Positions 22,930 to 42,390 are shown, numbered from the stretch's first letter. The stretch is DNA of 64,000 nucleotides from Acheta domesticus (GCA_031308135.1 JAHLJT010000631.1:264726948-264790947), one strand, 5' to 3'. Translations and numbers: made by a program. Notes: generated by a model from the sequence alone, not told the origin.

Positions 22930-24110
22930 CCGTCATGTTCTCGCCTGCAAATTTACGCGCTATCGTTCGAATTGCCCGTTCTAATTGGTGGTCCCCCCTC
23001 CTAGAGTGAGTCTCATCCCCACCCTTCATCGATTTTCGCATTTTCCCCCGAGCTGCTCGCGCGCAGCTCCTGATGTCTGTGAAAGTGCAAAATGCTGTAC
23101 AGACCTGCTCTAGACGTCGTGGCATGGATTGAAAGAGAGAGTCGATATGCCGCTGGGGAACACACAGCATTGACAGTGTTTGCAGGAGGACCAGAACGAA
23201 CAACTAGCCGACCAATCTTACCCCAGACATGTTCGATGGGCAATATTTCAGGCGAACGTGCGGGGCCAGGAAAGCAGTGGTACCCGTCGTTCTTCGCAGA
23301 AAGCTTTCACATTTCGCGCTACATGCGGTCGGCCATTCTCTTACTGAACTATGGCATGTTGCAGCTTCTTGCAAGAGGGCCAGTTGGTCGGACTCTAAAC
23401 CCTGCTTGATGTAGCAGGTGCTGTTCAGATTGTAGGACGCGAGATTGCACATTGCAGCCACGGCGTCCAAACCATCACACTTGGCGTTTGTCCGGAACAA
23501 TGCAGATTGGCAGATTGCGATCGCCATGGTAGCGTCGAACACCTACGTGCTCATCCGAGTAGCACAAATTTAAGTGGTACTCGTCCTAAAACTCTACATT
23601 TCACCACTGAGCACACCAAAGAACACGTTCACTGCTGTCTGAGGCGTTGGTGGTTTCTGGTCAACGGAATCCGACGCAGTGCCACCAGCCCAGCCCTCAA
23701 GCCGGCGCCGAAACGGCGACGAAAACATAACCACACCCGTTGCAATGCTCCCAAGTCGAGCCGACACTGTGGACGGCACCGTTCTGTCGGTTACGGTTAT
23801 TCGGATAAGATGGCGGTCATCGCATTCGGAGGGTCACATTGTGTGGTCCAGTACCCTTTCGTCGCTGTGTACGATCTTCCTCCATCCTTTTGTTTCACAT
23901 ACGCAACACTCGTATCAAAGGTCCCCGTTCGTGCCACAATGTAGCAGTACGACACAACCCACTTCCTGAAGAAGGGTCTGCCCTCAGAAGCTGATATTGC
24001 GCCCTTGGGATACAAGGCATATCGGCACTTACTTGCAAGTTTCCACGTCGTTTGACGGCACTACACCGAGTATGGCATAACACTGACCTGACCTGTCCTG
24101 TCACACAAAG
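22930..24110 (-). pseudogene. Decayed Tc1-like transposon (transposase fragments)
   Basis: Read on the - strand, the right part (about 24040-23680) encodes pieces of an N-terminal DNA-binding region: DTSVAYVKQKDGGR, RDDRHLIRITVTDRTV and SSPFRRRL, all typical of Tc1 transposases. The left part encodes the DDE-domain C-terminus. This is W-P, then ARSPEILPIEHVWGKIGR around 23275-23210 (an extra C in a C run breaks the frame), then IDSLFQSMPRRLEQVC in another frame near 23130. At least three frame changes are needed, so it is inactive. Tc1 enzymes cut and paste at TA; clear terminal repeats were not located. Confidence 0.85.
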
Positions 24111-24438
24111 GATGGTTCTGTTAGGCCAATATGCACGCCACTTCTATGCAAATTTAATAATTTCGTATAGATAGACTGTTCTACTTATCTACCAACATTT
24201 AAGTGATTCCGACCATTCATCCTGGGAATTGCAGTTTTCACAAACACATTGTAATAATAACATTAATATAAGGATGCAAGCGGTGCAGCATTCTATCACG
24301 CTGTCACGTGCACTTTCAACGAAATGGGAAGGTGAATAATCGGAGTTTGAATTTAGTAAAAAGATTTTGGGCCTAAAATACATGTTTTTGACGAACATAC
24401 AAAATTAGAGAAAAGAAGATACATGTAAACATTTTAAA
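24111..24438. other. AT-rich DNA, nothing recognised
   Basis: Short interval between two mobile elements; no feature supported. Confidence 0.5.
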
Positions 24439-24439
24439 A

Positions 24440-26068
24440 GAGCAGTATTTAATAATAATAATAATAAATCATACTAACAATAATAATATAAAAAAATTAT
24501 TGCACAAAATACGTACGACAGCGAATCTCATTAATTAACTCACCGCTTTTCAGACTAACTACAAGAAAAATACACAAGGTCATAAATATAACATCAAAAT
24601 GGAGTAAGCATAAGTAAAAGAACAAAGCATAAATGTAAGTACATGTGGGTTAGAAATTAAAATAAGAACATAAGTACACTAACACAGAGACCATAAGTAA
24701 CTGTAATTGTATTAATATGAGACAATATAATATAGCAGGAAGCACTGAAGTAATGCTGAACATATACATTAAGAAGTTCACAAAAATAATATAATACATT
24801 AAGTAACACTGAAGTAAGATTGTAAATTTATTACAGTTAACTTTAAAAGTCTTTCAAAAAATGATTTGTAGGGAAGTATTTTAAGCTTATGTTGATTAAA
24901 TTGTAGAAATATGGACCAAGATAGCAAAATGATGCCTCGAATTTGGTAGTACGGTGAACGGGAATAACAAATAGGAAATTGGCAAATCGGGTAATACTTG
25001 ATGGAGACTCATTATATTGTGAAAAATGTTTAAGTCAATCCCTAAGGCAACTGGGAGAATTAGAGGAGAGCACAGAATGTAACAGGAAAGATAGGTGAAA
25101 TATCCATCATGGTCAACCGGCCTGGCTTATCCATGAATGGTGGTACATGCTCGTATTTTCCGAATGTTGAAATAGAACCTCAAACACGCATTCTCAATAA
25201 ATTGAATTTAGCAAAATTTCTTTGTGATAGTACAGGACTATAAACAATAGCACAGTAGTTGAATAACGACAGTATGAGAGTATTGCACAACATTAGCTTA
25301 GTTGACTGTGTTAATTGATAGCGGTACTGATGGAGGGACCTTAATTTCAAATATGCTGCTCTACATTTGATTAGCACATGATGATCAAAATTACATATAT
25401 TGTCCATCCATAAACCAAGATTTTTAGCAAGATCAACACGACCAATAGAATTACTATCAATTAACAGCTTAAAATTATCAGTATTTGCATTTCTATGTCG
25501 ATTTATAGAATCTAAAAAGAGATACACAGATTTATTAGGATTTAAAATTAATATATTCCGCATAGACCATTCGTGAATCTTAACAAGATCCACATTTGAG
25601 CATTGGACAGCCAATGGAAGATTAGATGGGCGAAAGGAATAAAGTAATTGAGCATCGTCTGCATACATCTGAATCACAGAGTTGAAGGATAGATGCATTA
25701 AATCTGCTACATAGATGTTGAATAGAAGGTGACGTAGAATGGAACCGGAGGTAGCCTCAGAGATAAGAAACGTACACATGACGTTTTTGTAACATCTGGG
25801 TATGAACGACCGTTGACTGAAAGGAGCAGATAGAGAAGAACTAAACCATCCAATTACAGGTTCTGAGATATTGTGCAAGAACAGTTTAGATAATAGACGG
25901 TCATGGCTCAACGTATCAAATGCCTTGGAGATGTCCAAGAGATAAACAACAGAAACCAAATTTTGATAAAATGCTGTCAAAAATATATCAGATAGTAGAG
26001 TTAGTGAGGGAGTAGTGCAGTAACCGCATCTGAGTGCAGACCGATTGTGATGTAAAGAGAATGTCTTC
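24440..26068 (-). mobile_element. Non-LTR retrotransposon, 5'-truncated at the N gap
   Basis: The - strand holds a 266-codon reverse transcriptase frame (25980-25180). It has the A-motif region LLDISKAFDTLSHDRLLSKL, FNIYVADL, the catalytic MYADDAQLL and EWSMRNILILNPNKS, the usual order in CR1/Jockey-like elements. Further left the same strand continues with HRTTKFEASFCYLGPYFYNL (about 24930), a typical C-terminal block, after frame breaks. The 3' end is an AAT-type tail at about 24450-24472. The usual GxPQGS motif before FNIY reads EATSGSILRHLL, so the enzyme is probably inactive. The 5' part is lost in the gap. Confidence 0.85.
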
Positions 26069-26168
26069 NNNNNNNNNNNNNNNNNNNNNNNNNNNNNNNN
26101 NNNNNNNNNNNNNNNNNNNNNNNNNNNNNNNNNNNNNNNNNNNNNNNNNNNNNNNNNNNNNNNNNNNN
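26069..26168. other. Scaffold gap (100 N)
   Basis: Exactly 100 unknown bases. The size is a conventional placeholder, so the true distance is unknown. It truncates the retrotransposon to its left. Confidence 1.
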
Positions 26169-26750
26169 TTTTTGCGTAAATTTGCGATTCAAATTTACAA
26201 AAAAATTTATTTCAAAAACCGCTTCAAATTTTTTTCTTTAAATTTTCTGCACGTGTGTATGAAGGGAAGGTAATGTATAAATACACTAGTGGTGCTATAA
26301 ATTTCTCGCAGTAGTTATTTTCCAAATGCCGATCATCGATAAATTATGTGGAGTAAAGAGTTCACCGCTGCCTTTTCTTGGTCATGTTTTTGAAAGACAT
26401 GTTTTTCGCATGTTGACAATTACCGGCATCGTAATGATAGAACTGATACGTTTTGACTGAAATTTAAGCAGGTGTCCCGCAAGTCGGTTTCGTAGCGTGG
26501 TTGGTTAATGCTCTGTTGGCACATTTCGCTCGGTGCGGACAAGTTCCTGCGACTTCCGCCCACCTGGGCACTCCTTGCGGTAATCCCCGCTAAATTATGG
26601 GAGTTCCATGCTACACCAGTGTGTTATGGGGGCGCCAACTCCAAAGTTCGCGCGTCCCACTTAAAAAAAATCATCAATCAATCAATGAATGAAATGGAAT
26701 GAAAACATTAATTGAATCTTTGTTTCCCCGCGCCTTGAAGCATGTGACAG
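26169..26750. other. Fragments of dispersed repeat; otherwise nothing
   Basis: A repeat-family-like segment on the - strand (26170-26260) and a head-like ACTAGTGGTGCTATAA (26284) are seen. A run of ATCA/ATGA units lies near 26670-26690. No gene is supported. Confidence 0.4.
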
Positions 26751-26754
26751 TTCT

Positions 26755-27035
26755 TCCGCCGCTCGGCCAGGTTGCAATCAGCTACCCTCGCCGCCGACAC
26801 CGGTGACGTCACTACATCGCCACCGTCATCGCCGCCACCAACACCATCGCGCCGTCGCCGCCCCTATCTCTCCCCCGCCTGCGTCCGCCCCCCCGCCGCC
26901 AGCTAGCCGGCTGCCCGCCCCCCTGCGCCCTGCCCGGGGTCTGAACCCGGGGCAGCGCCAGAACACGAGTGGACAGCGGGCGACAAAGCTGGTGGAGTGT
27001 GGGCCAAGCGGAAGGAGCTATGGTGGACTGGGAGC
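26755..27035. other. CpG-rich patch with CCG/CCA stretches
   Basis: GC-rich DNA with CGCCACC and CCCGCC repeats, open on both strands as Pro/Ala/His or Gly/Arg-rich frames. It may be a CpG-rich promoter or 5' exon; there is no protein evidence. Confidence 0.35.
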
Positions 27036-27039
27036 ATGA

Positions 27040-27596
27040 AGCATCCACGGCGGTGAAGGGCATTTTTCACGCTTTCTGCATTTGAGACCCTCTACTAGAC
27101 AGCTGGGTAATTTGTAAGAGCTGTGGTGCTGTGACAGTGATGTGGTTCGACAAACCCAGCCATGTGTGCCTCGTAACCTTTCAATGTTACATTCATTTGG
27201 TTTTTCTTTTCTGTGTTAGTCAGGTAGCATCGCTTGGTCAGTGTGTGCCTTTTAATTTTGTGTTTCGCAACATTGCAAGAGTTTTGTGAAATTGTTAAAG
27301 TTTTTTTTTGTATTCTTTGACAGCTCCTTCGGGTTGTGATCTACAATAAGGAAGGTACCGAGTTCGATCCCCCGAGGGAAATTTTAATTTGATGAATGTG
27401 ATGTTGCAGGAAAAAAACATTGAAGAGAGTAGATACTTTATTGAAAATCATTTGAAGTACTTCTACTCACGAATAGATTCAATATAGATAAAGACAGGAC
27501 TTGTCTGTGTTTTCCCTAACTGCGTTTTGTAAACAATTTTTCAACTCTGTTATTCGATTTCTGAAGCGTACGACATGTCAAATGACCATTTGTCTA

Positions 27597-27640
<44 letters not shown>

Positions 27641-28130
27641 TGAACCGATTTAAGTAAAATTATGAGCATTTCGGTCGGTTCTATTCTTTTATGGCTCTGT
27701 TCGACAGAGGTGGTGTTGGGTGTTGCGTAGTGGTAAAGTGCCGTTCGTTCGTTGAATTTGAGTTTCGTTTGTCGGGTCAGGGTACCGAAATGGGTTTGCT
27801 GGTATAGTACACTTTTGCTTGTTAATGGAGTAGTGGAATAGCAATATGGACCGTATAGAAGCAGAGCGAGAAAAATATGTGCGTTGGAAGCACCACTATT
27901 TTTTTATATTACATTAAAATCGTAATTGGGCTAATTTCAATTAAGATGTGCGGACTGCTTGAAAAAAAATACGTCAAAACAAACAACATTCAGGATGCAA
28001 ATACATTCCTCGCAACACGTACCAAAATATGGATTGTCAAGTAGGTTTTAAATAATTTATAAAAGATTAATTAATAATCGTATAACAAAATCAGAAATGT
28101 AAGAAACAATGAAATGTGAAATAATATACA
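27040..28130. other. AT-rich DNA with (TA)n at 27597-27633
   Basis: A pure TA dinucleotide run of about 36 bp lies at 27597-27633. GAGTTCGATCCCCC near 27360 resembles a B box but has no A box partner. Nothing else is supported. Confidence 0.5.
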
Positions 28131-28134
28131 GATT

Positions 28135-28882
28135 CTAAATTACGTAGCATCTAACTGTTTCCCAAGCTCATCCCAAATTACGTTCACGAAGAGTAAGCGA
28201 AGAAATTCAAAGCGGGCGACTATTTTTTGACGCCAAATTACACAAAAAATACTTACTTTTTTCGAATATTCAACGTGATTTTTTTGAAAATGTTTTTGAT
28301 GCCCACATTTAATTAAGAAATAAATTTTATCTTCATATTTGTAGTTGTAGAAGACGCCAAAAAATACTGAACTTTTGCCATTTTCAAAAGATCAAGGTTT
28401 TCAACGAAAATGAGACAATTTACTTAAACGTCCCCCCATTATAATCAGTTTCATAACGTTATCCAATAACAAAATTTAATCAAAAGGAGCGACAATTGAA
28501 AGCGATTTTTTTTCAAATTTTTCAAAATGTCCCAGGCGCTTCATGTAATGTAGTTCCAAAAAGTGAAATATCAGTTTCAGATTCAATGGACCGCAACATT
28601 AGCAAAATCGATTAAGGAATGTCGGTTTTTAGAGAAAATCGGCTGAATAGTTTAACCGCTTACGTTGTTCACAGACGGACCGCCGGACAGACTCAGAACG
28701 GGCTGACGTTTTCGCATCCATCATTTTTTCGGTATCAAGGACTCAAAAACATGTTTATAAACTATACCAGTGTTGGATGATTTTTTTCTAAATTTAAGAA
28801 CTGGATTTATCACTTTTACATTACCAGAGCCTGGAAGTAAGAGTTTTTCTGTCGAAATTCCGCCACTTTTTCACGCAGAATT
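28135..28882 (+). repeat. Dispersed repeat family, tail-half copy
   Basis: Contains GTAGTTGTAGAAGACGCC, AAAATGTCCCAGG, CACAGACGGACCGCCGGACAG, TTTTTTCGGTATCAAGGAC and an end at CGCAGAATTATATTACAT. It lies just downstream of exon 4 of the - strand protease gene. Confidence 0.75.
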
Positions 28883-29062
28883 ATATTACATATATTTTAT
28901 TGTGTAACCTTGTATGTTTTGGGTGAAAAAGAGTACAAAATTGTGTATCTCCGGAAACGCTTTAAAAAACAAGAACAAAAACGCTCAAGATCAGTATATC
29001 ATACATTACATGACCCTTGAAGTTAAATGAATTCTTGTGGACGTCATCGTATAAATACTTAC

Positions 29063-35919
<6,857 letters not shown>

Positions 35920-35966
35920 TTTGACGGCTTTTGGAACAATGGTACTATCAATTGATTCGGTGGGCA

Positions 35967-36038
35967 TTTATAGTGCTTTAGAGGGCCGGTAGTGAAGACA
36001 CCGTACCACAAAAACATTACTTCGCGGTCACATTCTCA
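35967..36038 (-). promoter_or_regulatory. Core promoter of protease gene 2
   Basis: TATAAA at 35972-35967 lies 47 nt before the ATG. Upstream at 36038-36015 is TGAGAATGTGACCGC followed by GAAGTAATG, which matches 18 of 24 positions upstream of the other protease gene. Transcription would start about 30 nt after the TATA box, near 35940. Confidence 0.7.
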
Positions 36039-36059
36039 GGTTGCGGTTATAGTAGGAAT

Positions 36060-38125
36060 TTAGAGGTTGCGCTGATTCCGTTGCTAAATTTCGAAAGTTG
36101 TTTTTGTTACTTAAGTTCACTTGGTTTTGTTTTGAGCCAAACTTATGAAACGTTCTTTAGATTAATTGTAGGGGTCAATAAAAGTCCCCCGTGGTGATCA
36201 TTGTCTTATCCCAGTGGATTTCTGGTTTTAAATAATGTGTAATATATATGACACATTCAGTGATATGCGCACATTCAGATTACCATTCAGCATGAAATTT
36301 AACTATATTAACGGCATGTTCAACATTTTTTAAGTAGACCGTGGTTCGTTGATCACACGTTTTGATGTAATCCCCAGGTTCCAAATATTTTTCTAATTTC
36401 AGTCAGTTGTGTGTGGACAATAGCTTCTAAACAGCAGACGGAAGCTTTCCAAATATAGATATTCTCTGATTAACCATGGCCGCACCAAATTTTCTGCGAA
36501 TTTGAAATGTATCTTTTAATGTTTGAGAGTATTTTACTAAAAGCTCCAAGGATATTTTCGACATTTTCTCAAAACTGCCTCCAAATACTTTATCTTCTAC
36601 AACTATTTTTATTAAAGCCAGAATTTGATTGGAATTTACTTTTCTATAGAGGTTTTTCTGACGAAAAATCGCCGATTGATGGTGCTGTATTTCAATACTT
36701 TTATTTTTACTACGTAACTACATAGTTTAGAGGGAAAGTAAAAAACACTTATGGATGTATCTGTCCCCTCCTGGATGAAGGAACCACTCTCCAACATAAA
36801 TGGTTCGGTCGACCTGCATTGATAAAATCGTCCTTTGTTTCCTTAATTAAAGGTAAGAAAGACCCTTCGGCAATGTATTTATAATTGTGTTAAGTAGATA
36901 ATAAGTGATTCCAGCTGCAGCCGTTGATTTGACAAAATGAACTGGAAGTCACTGAGTGTGAGTTAAAAAAATGTTTCTATCGTGGTAAAAGTAATATTAT
37001 TTGCTTGTGATTTTAGTCAGAAGCTATCCGGTAATGGAAACGTAGTATCCAAAAATTCTGCCTTCAAAAATAGGTCGATAGATTTCAAAATTGCCATTTG
37101 ATGCTGAACGGGTGCGGCGATGAACGCGTGATCTGAGAATAGTTGCGTAGAAGAGGATATTAAAACTTGTTAATTGTATGCATCGTTTCACTTACACAAG
37201 AAATATTATTAAATATTTCCAAACAAAGCACTGATCTGGCTCTAAATGATATGACATCATCTACCAAAGGTATCTAATAATTGAACCTCTAAATGTAGAA
37301 TGGAAATTAGTCCAACTGTTCAGAATTTTTTTTACCGTCGGGGAGGGTTGAGAGTGAGTCAATGCATGATTTAATGCAGAAAGAAAACTTGACCGCACAA
37401 TAGCACAGGCTTAGAAACGCCTTCAATTCTCCATTTACTGCAGATAGAGGAACTAGTCCTTGACAAGATTTCTCTGTGCAGAAGTATTTAATAACACCTT
37501 TGTTCGTATTTCAGTTGGAGGTCACTCATTATTGCCGAATAATAGGAATTTCGGGTTAAGGGGTCTAATGATGGTAATTAAACTTAATGGTAGTCTAAAT
37601 TCTACAAGAAAACTTGTTTGAGCAATGATTCCTATAGTAAACGTGTCCTTAGACACCTAAAAACGATCTTTCACTCTTTCTAAATACCGTGAATTGATCT
37701 TCTCCCCTGAAACATCGCATAGTCTTCAGTGCAACTTCCCTATTGGTGGCTTGATGCTGAACACTTTTAGGCCGAGAAATTCAGGTAAAACCTGTAGATC
37801 TTCCTTCAGAGAAAATCTATACCCGTGCACTGCTTATAAACAAAAACAGGAAGGACATCAAGAAAGCATTTATCTACATCCCTGAGGACGAGATGCAGTT
37901 TGGGGTTTAATAAGAATATTTTTACTTAGATAAAAAACATTTTAATAAGAAAAATTGCATAAAATTGGTCTTATGAAGGTTTTTGTGTCTCCAGTAAAAT
38001 TGCAAAATGTCGACTGATTGCCTTTCAGCATTTAGCGATTCAAGTATACTCACTATACTTTTGCACAGGGCTTGACTTCTATCGGAACGCGAGGGAACAG
38101 TGTTCCAGTACATCTGGAACAAAAT
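36060..38125. other. Intergenic DNA between divergent proteases, nothing recognised
   Basis: AT-rich, with no exon-like segment. TTCAGTGCAACTTCCC at 37727-37742 also occurs at 42547-42562 upstream of the + strand trypsin gene. Confidence 0.5.
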
Positions 38126-38129
38126 TGGA

Positions 38130-38535
38130 AACTAGTGGTTGTAGAGAATGGCACAGACTTTCCCGTACTAGTTTTCTATTTCCTTTGGTCCCGTATAGCT
38201 ATTCGGGCTTACCATATTCCTCTTGCCAGCTGCCGACAAGTACATTTTTTTGACATTTTCTTGATTTTCGGTTTCCAAAAAGTAGAATGGATATATTCTT
38301 TTTAGAATATTAAAGAACAGAAAAACTTCGTAATAAATGGCAATTTTTGTTTTGAAAAATGTGGAGCCGTTTTTAAGAAAATGTTTAGTAAATTAAAAAC
38401 TTAAAGGGCATTTTTACAGAAATTCTTAAATCTTCGAAAAACTTCATTTGAAATCATTTAAAGCATTTTAACTTACAAATACAATAATATTTAAGATTTG
38501 CTGGAAATGTGCATATTAACTGTGTGAGAGATTCA
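38130..38535 (+). repeat. Dispersed repeat family, head-half copy
   Basis: Starts AACTAGTGGTTGTAGAGAATGG, then CACAGACTTTCCCGTACTAG, TAGCTATTCGG, GCCAGCTGCC and TGTGGAGCCGTTTT. The copy fades out near 38535. Confidence 0.75.
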
Positions 38536-39075
38536 TATAGAGTCAGTAGTACTACTGTTGTATTGTTATAAAGAATGATTTATAATTACACATATTAACT
38601 TATATTAATTTAATTGACTTAAATGTATACAAATTTATATTATCTTCATTAATTTGAAGCGCGTTCAGAGTCTTAAATTTTATAAACCAAGAGCTGCTTT
38701 TATAAGTTCTTTAATGTATTTTCTTTGATAGAATTTTTAAAATGTTGACCTATAGTTACGCAAATGTTTCTTTCTACAAGCTACATATTGCATGTTTGGA
38801 CGAAAAATATGTTTGTGAAAACAGAAAGGAAATGACAATATATTGAAACAGTTGATTGTAGGAAGAACCTCAGAATGCGAAAGACACTCGAGATCATATT
38901 ACAAAATATGGAAACCGCACAAGAAATTGGTGTTGTGGGCAGTCTTTAAGAAACACCTCTCGAGTGTCGACATTTCCCTTAATACAGATTATAAGGATGT
39001 ATTTAGAACAATACACTACATACAATATTTTTGAAACTGCGTTTACGTCTCTAATAATTTGACTGGCTGATGTAT
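38536..39075. other. AT-rich DNA, nothing recognised
   Basis: No feature supported. Confidence 0.5.
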
Positions 39076-39079
39076 TTTA

Positions 39080-39295
39080 TATCAAGTGGTGTCAGTACAG
39101 TCTCTGACCGTAGGGTTACCCTCCCTTGGGTGACAGGATTTTCGACCCCAGCTACATAGCTAGGGCCGAGTTCTGTCGCTGTATGGAGGACTATTCTAGC
39201 GACCGGGTGCTCTGGCTGGTAGTTTTCCGTGGTTTCTCCGATCAATAGCAGGGGGAATGCGGAAGCAGTTCCCTACGTGCTATGTTTTCCTTTCA
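39080..39295 (+). mobile_element. tRNA-headed SINE fragment
   Basis: Contains GGATTTTCGACCCCAGCTACATAGCTAGG, TTCTGTCGCTGTATGGAGGA and GGTTTCTCCGATCAATAGCAGG in SINE order. The tRNA-like head is degraded and the distal half is missing. Confidence 0.65.
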
Positions 39296-39299
39296 CGTC

Positions 39300-40620
39300 C
39301 TGGAAGTGAGGAGGACCTTTTAATTCAATCACAAAGAACTGAATAGCTCATAATTTGCCGCTTTTTTTTTCAAGATGTGAAAACAAAACATTTACCGTGG
39401 ACATTTTCCCAATATAATCGATGTTCATGCCAACTTCCAATGCAAGTTAGCAGGACCATACCTCCAAATCAACTAAAATTGAAAGGAATACACATCAAAA
39501 TGTACTACAATTTGCACGCTTTTTATTTCTAAAACGATTAGTGAAGAAATCACATTGATATCTCCATTCTTTCCAAAAGATATTAAGAAATAAAGAAAAA
39601 AATAAAGAGACACATGAGAGCGCCGTCGAAGAAGTAAAGTGACGTTCTCCGTAAAAAATAACCCATAACAACTCGTACTCTACGCCAACATTTCCCGAAA
39701 ACTAGTGACAAAAATAATCTGTAATCAAAACACTTTGCCGCGGACGGTTAGTTTCAATTACCGGTTCGAGTCCCAGAAATGTTACTTCTTAGGAACCCCT
39801 TTCGAGAAAAAGGCATCGTGTCTCCTAACGATTGTCCTTAACAATTCATACTATGCGTAGAAATCCAGCTGTATGCAAATGATAAATATAATCTGTAATA
39901 AAACCTTTGGGCAGGATTGGGTGAAGAAGATTCTTTAAAACGCTCTGGAATCCACAGAGAGAATTTCCGTCGGGAACTTGATACCACCCGTCATGTTGCC
40001 TAGGTTCTGGCGATACTCACGTCAATAGCGTTAAAGTGTAGACAGTAAGAAGGTGAGACGGAGGTTCCGAGCCGCTCGAACCTTAGTTCCCGGCGGTCCT
40101 CAATTGGACTCTTGGCTTGTCGTGGCAGTGGCCCGATACTTTGGGCAAAGATGGGACTTGTTCCCGGCGCATGTGAGTAGCGCATTGTTTGGAGCCTAGA
40201 TAGCTAGGATGTCTGAGCTGGCACGGCGGCCCCACGCAGGCAATATATGCGGAAGGTTACCGCGAGGGTCAACTGCATTTTCACGGGACCCAGATACCAG
40301 CCCAGGGCTGCTTGTTATATTTAGCTCGTTTTTTAATGCACGTAGTTTAATTTCTCAAGAGAGGGCAAATTTTGGTTACCGGGGGAGAACAATGCTATTT
40401 GATTTTTTTAGAATTCATTTGATATTGGTTACCAGCGATGAATCCAGAATTAATTTCAGGGGGCCCAAACTTACCCTCAGGGTATGTTCAAAGCCCCAAA
40501 AATGTATCTGAAATTGTAACCTTTTAATGTTAACATTAAACAAAAATGTATGAATATATTAATAACGAGAATACTGCTTACGATGTGAAGAGCTTTCTAT
40601 AAAATAGTAATAATTTTTCA
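39300..40620. other. Nothing recognised
   Basis: Mixed composition. GGTTCGAGTCCC near 39765 resembles a B box but no A box precedes it at normal spacing. A 100-codon frame at 40209-40511 has no recognisable domain. Confidence 0.45.
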
Positions 40621-40621
40621 A

Positions 40622-41340
40622 ACTAGTGATGCTAAAGCAGCAGTTACTTTCACACTCGCACTTTCATGCAAAATTATGGAAAAATAACTCACCTTTTTGA
40701 AAAATTGTGACACAACCTTACTTCAAAATCTATCTTTAAGGAATAAATTTCATTCAGGGAAAATATTTCGACATTCATAATTCGTGTTGAAGTAAGACGC
40801 CGGAAAAAATGTTTGTTGCAATTTTTGAAAAAATCAGAATTTTCAACGGAAATGAGATTCTACACCATTATCTTAAACGTTCTTCACTCTGTCCATCAAC
40901 AAAATTTAATAAAAACTATGGAGCCATTTGTTGAAAATGTCCCAGGAACGTCATGTAAAGTACCCCCAAAATTAAAATATCGATTTCAAGTTCAAGGAGC
41001 CGTGACAACAGCCAGATCGATTGGGGAATCAAATTTTGGGCGATTAATTTTGGACAAAATCGCTGAACGGTTTCGCACTAGCGTTGTTCACAGACAGATG
41101 GACGGACGGACAGACCTCTTGCCGTCATTCCAGTTTTTCTGCATCAAAGACCCACAATATGGATTTTGGATATTCCACGTGATAGAGGATTTTTTCTAAA
41201 TTTAGCAACTGGATTTATTCACCTTTTCGTTTCCAGGTCCCTGTAATAAGAGTTTTCCTGCCGAAAAGTTTGCCGTTTTTTCGCGCAGCCAGCATTACAT
41301 CCCTTTCTCTCTACTGAGTAGCGGAGCGACAAAATAATTC
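40622..41340 (+). repeat. Dispersed repeat family copy
   Basis: Runs from ACTAGTGATGCTAAAGCAGCAG through GAAAATGTCCCAGGAACG, the GACGGACGGACAG array and TTTTTTCGCGCAGCCAGCATTAC. The 128-codon frame at 40813 lies entirely within it. Confidence 0.75.
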
Positions 41341-41712
41341 CTCTCTACTGTGTGAGTGGTAGCGAGGAAGTAAAAATGAATAACATTACAAAACGCGTTT
41401 CCCTGGAGGAGTGTCATGACCTTCACGAAGCTCTAACCTGGATCCGCTTGACAGAGAAGGGTGATAGGAATTCTCGAGCTCAGAAGACCTGGCTGTATAA
41501 TATAGTACCTTCGTATGGCACTTCTATTCGTTTGGTTTTCTGCTAGTGTACACCTCCATAGGAGCGCGATAGCAGGAAATATCTAGTAGTTCACATGAGG
41601 TCTCCATAAGAGCTCTCTTTCCGGTGTGATGCTATATTAGAAACGTTCTTCGCAACGTTTGGTCGATGGAGTATTTTGACGGTTTTTGGGGTTCAGGCAG
41701 TCTATAAATGGC

Positions 41713-42390
41713 TTGTTTTTTTTTCAATTGTCCAGAGAGTAAATATATTTTACGTTTCGATTGCACAGGGAACCAAAATACTTTCTCGCTACTGATTAAG
41801 CAGTAAAGAAAAAGGAGCTCTTATGGTGCTTCAGAAGCAAGAATTCCAACTATTTTAATAAGAAACTTCGAAGTAATTCAAAACTCGTTCCACAAAAAAG
41901 TAGGTATGAAACACATTTTCTGAGTTTGAAAAGGAATGACTGCAATACAGAATGAATTTGATAATTGTTTTAGATATGGGAAAACGGAATTATGTAAAGA
42001 AGATATTACACTCAACTTCGGAAATTCTTGACTTCAAGGAATTAATAATAAGTGTAGTATGTACTATACTTGAAGATTAAATCAATTAAATGAGTGTTGG
42101 GCTCTACATCATATTAACACTAAAATTCATCATAAATGTCAAAATTATTTTTAAGGAAATCATGAAATATTACTATTAAGATTTTATAACTAATCCTTTT
42201 GTAAACGAAAAACAGAATTTAAACTATTAAATGATTCAAAAAAGGCATTGGGTTGAACTTTTTTCGATTGCCCAGAGAATAAAGATATTTTACTTTTTCG
42301 ATTGCACAGGGAATCAAGATACACTCTCGCTACTGCTTATAGAAAAAGGAACTCTTTAGGACCTCTTTTTACGAAATAGCAATTATTTTT
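41713..42390 (+). repeat. Diverged direct repeat upstream of the trypsin gene
   Basis: Segments 41713-41870 and 42259-42390 share TTTTCAATTG(T/C)CCAGAGA, TTTCGATTGCACAGGGAA(C/T)CAA, TCTCGCTACTG and AAAAAGGA(G/A)CTCTT. They are two copies of a ~130-bp unit in the 5' flank of the + strand gene. Confidence 0.65.

Noticed and set aside
27350..27385. B-box-like GAGTTCGATCCCCC
   Set aside because: No A box or tRNA arms nearby.
39700..39790. B-box-like GGTTCGAGTCCC as a tRNA
   Set aside because: No A box at the correct distance and no cloverleaf.
40813..41199. 128-codon frame
   Set aside because: It is wholly inside a dispersed repeat copy, and the equivalent frame is not kept in other copies.
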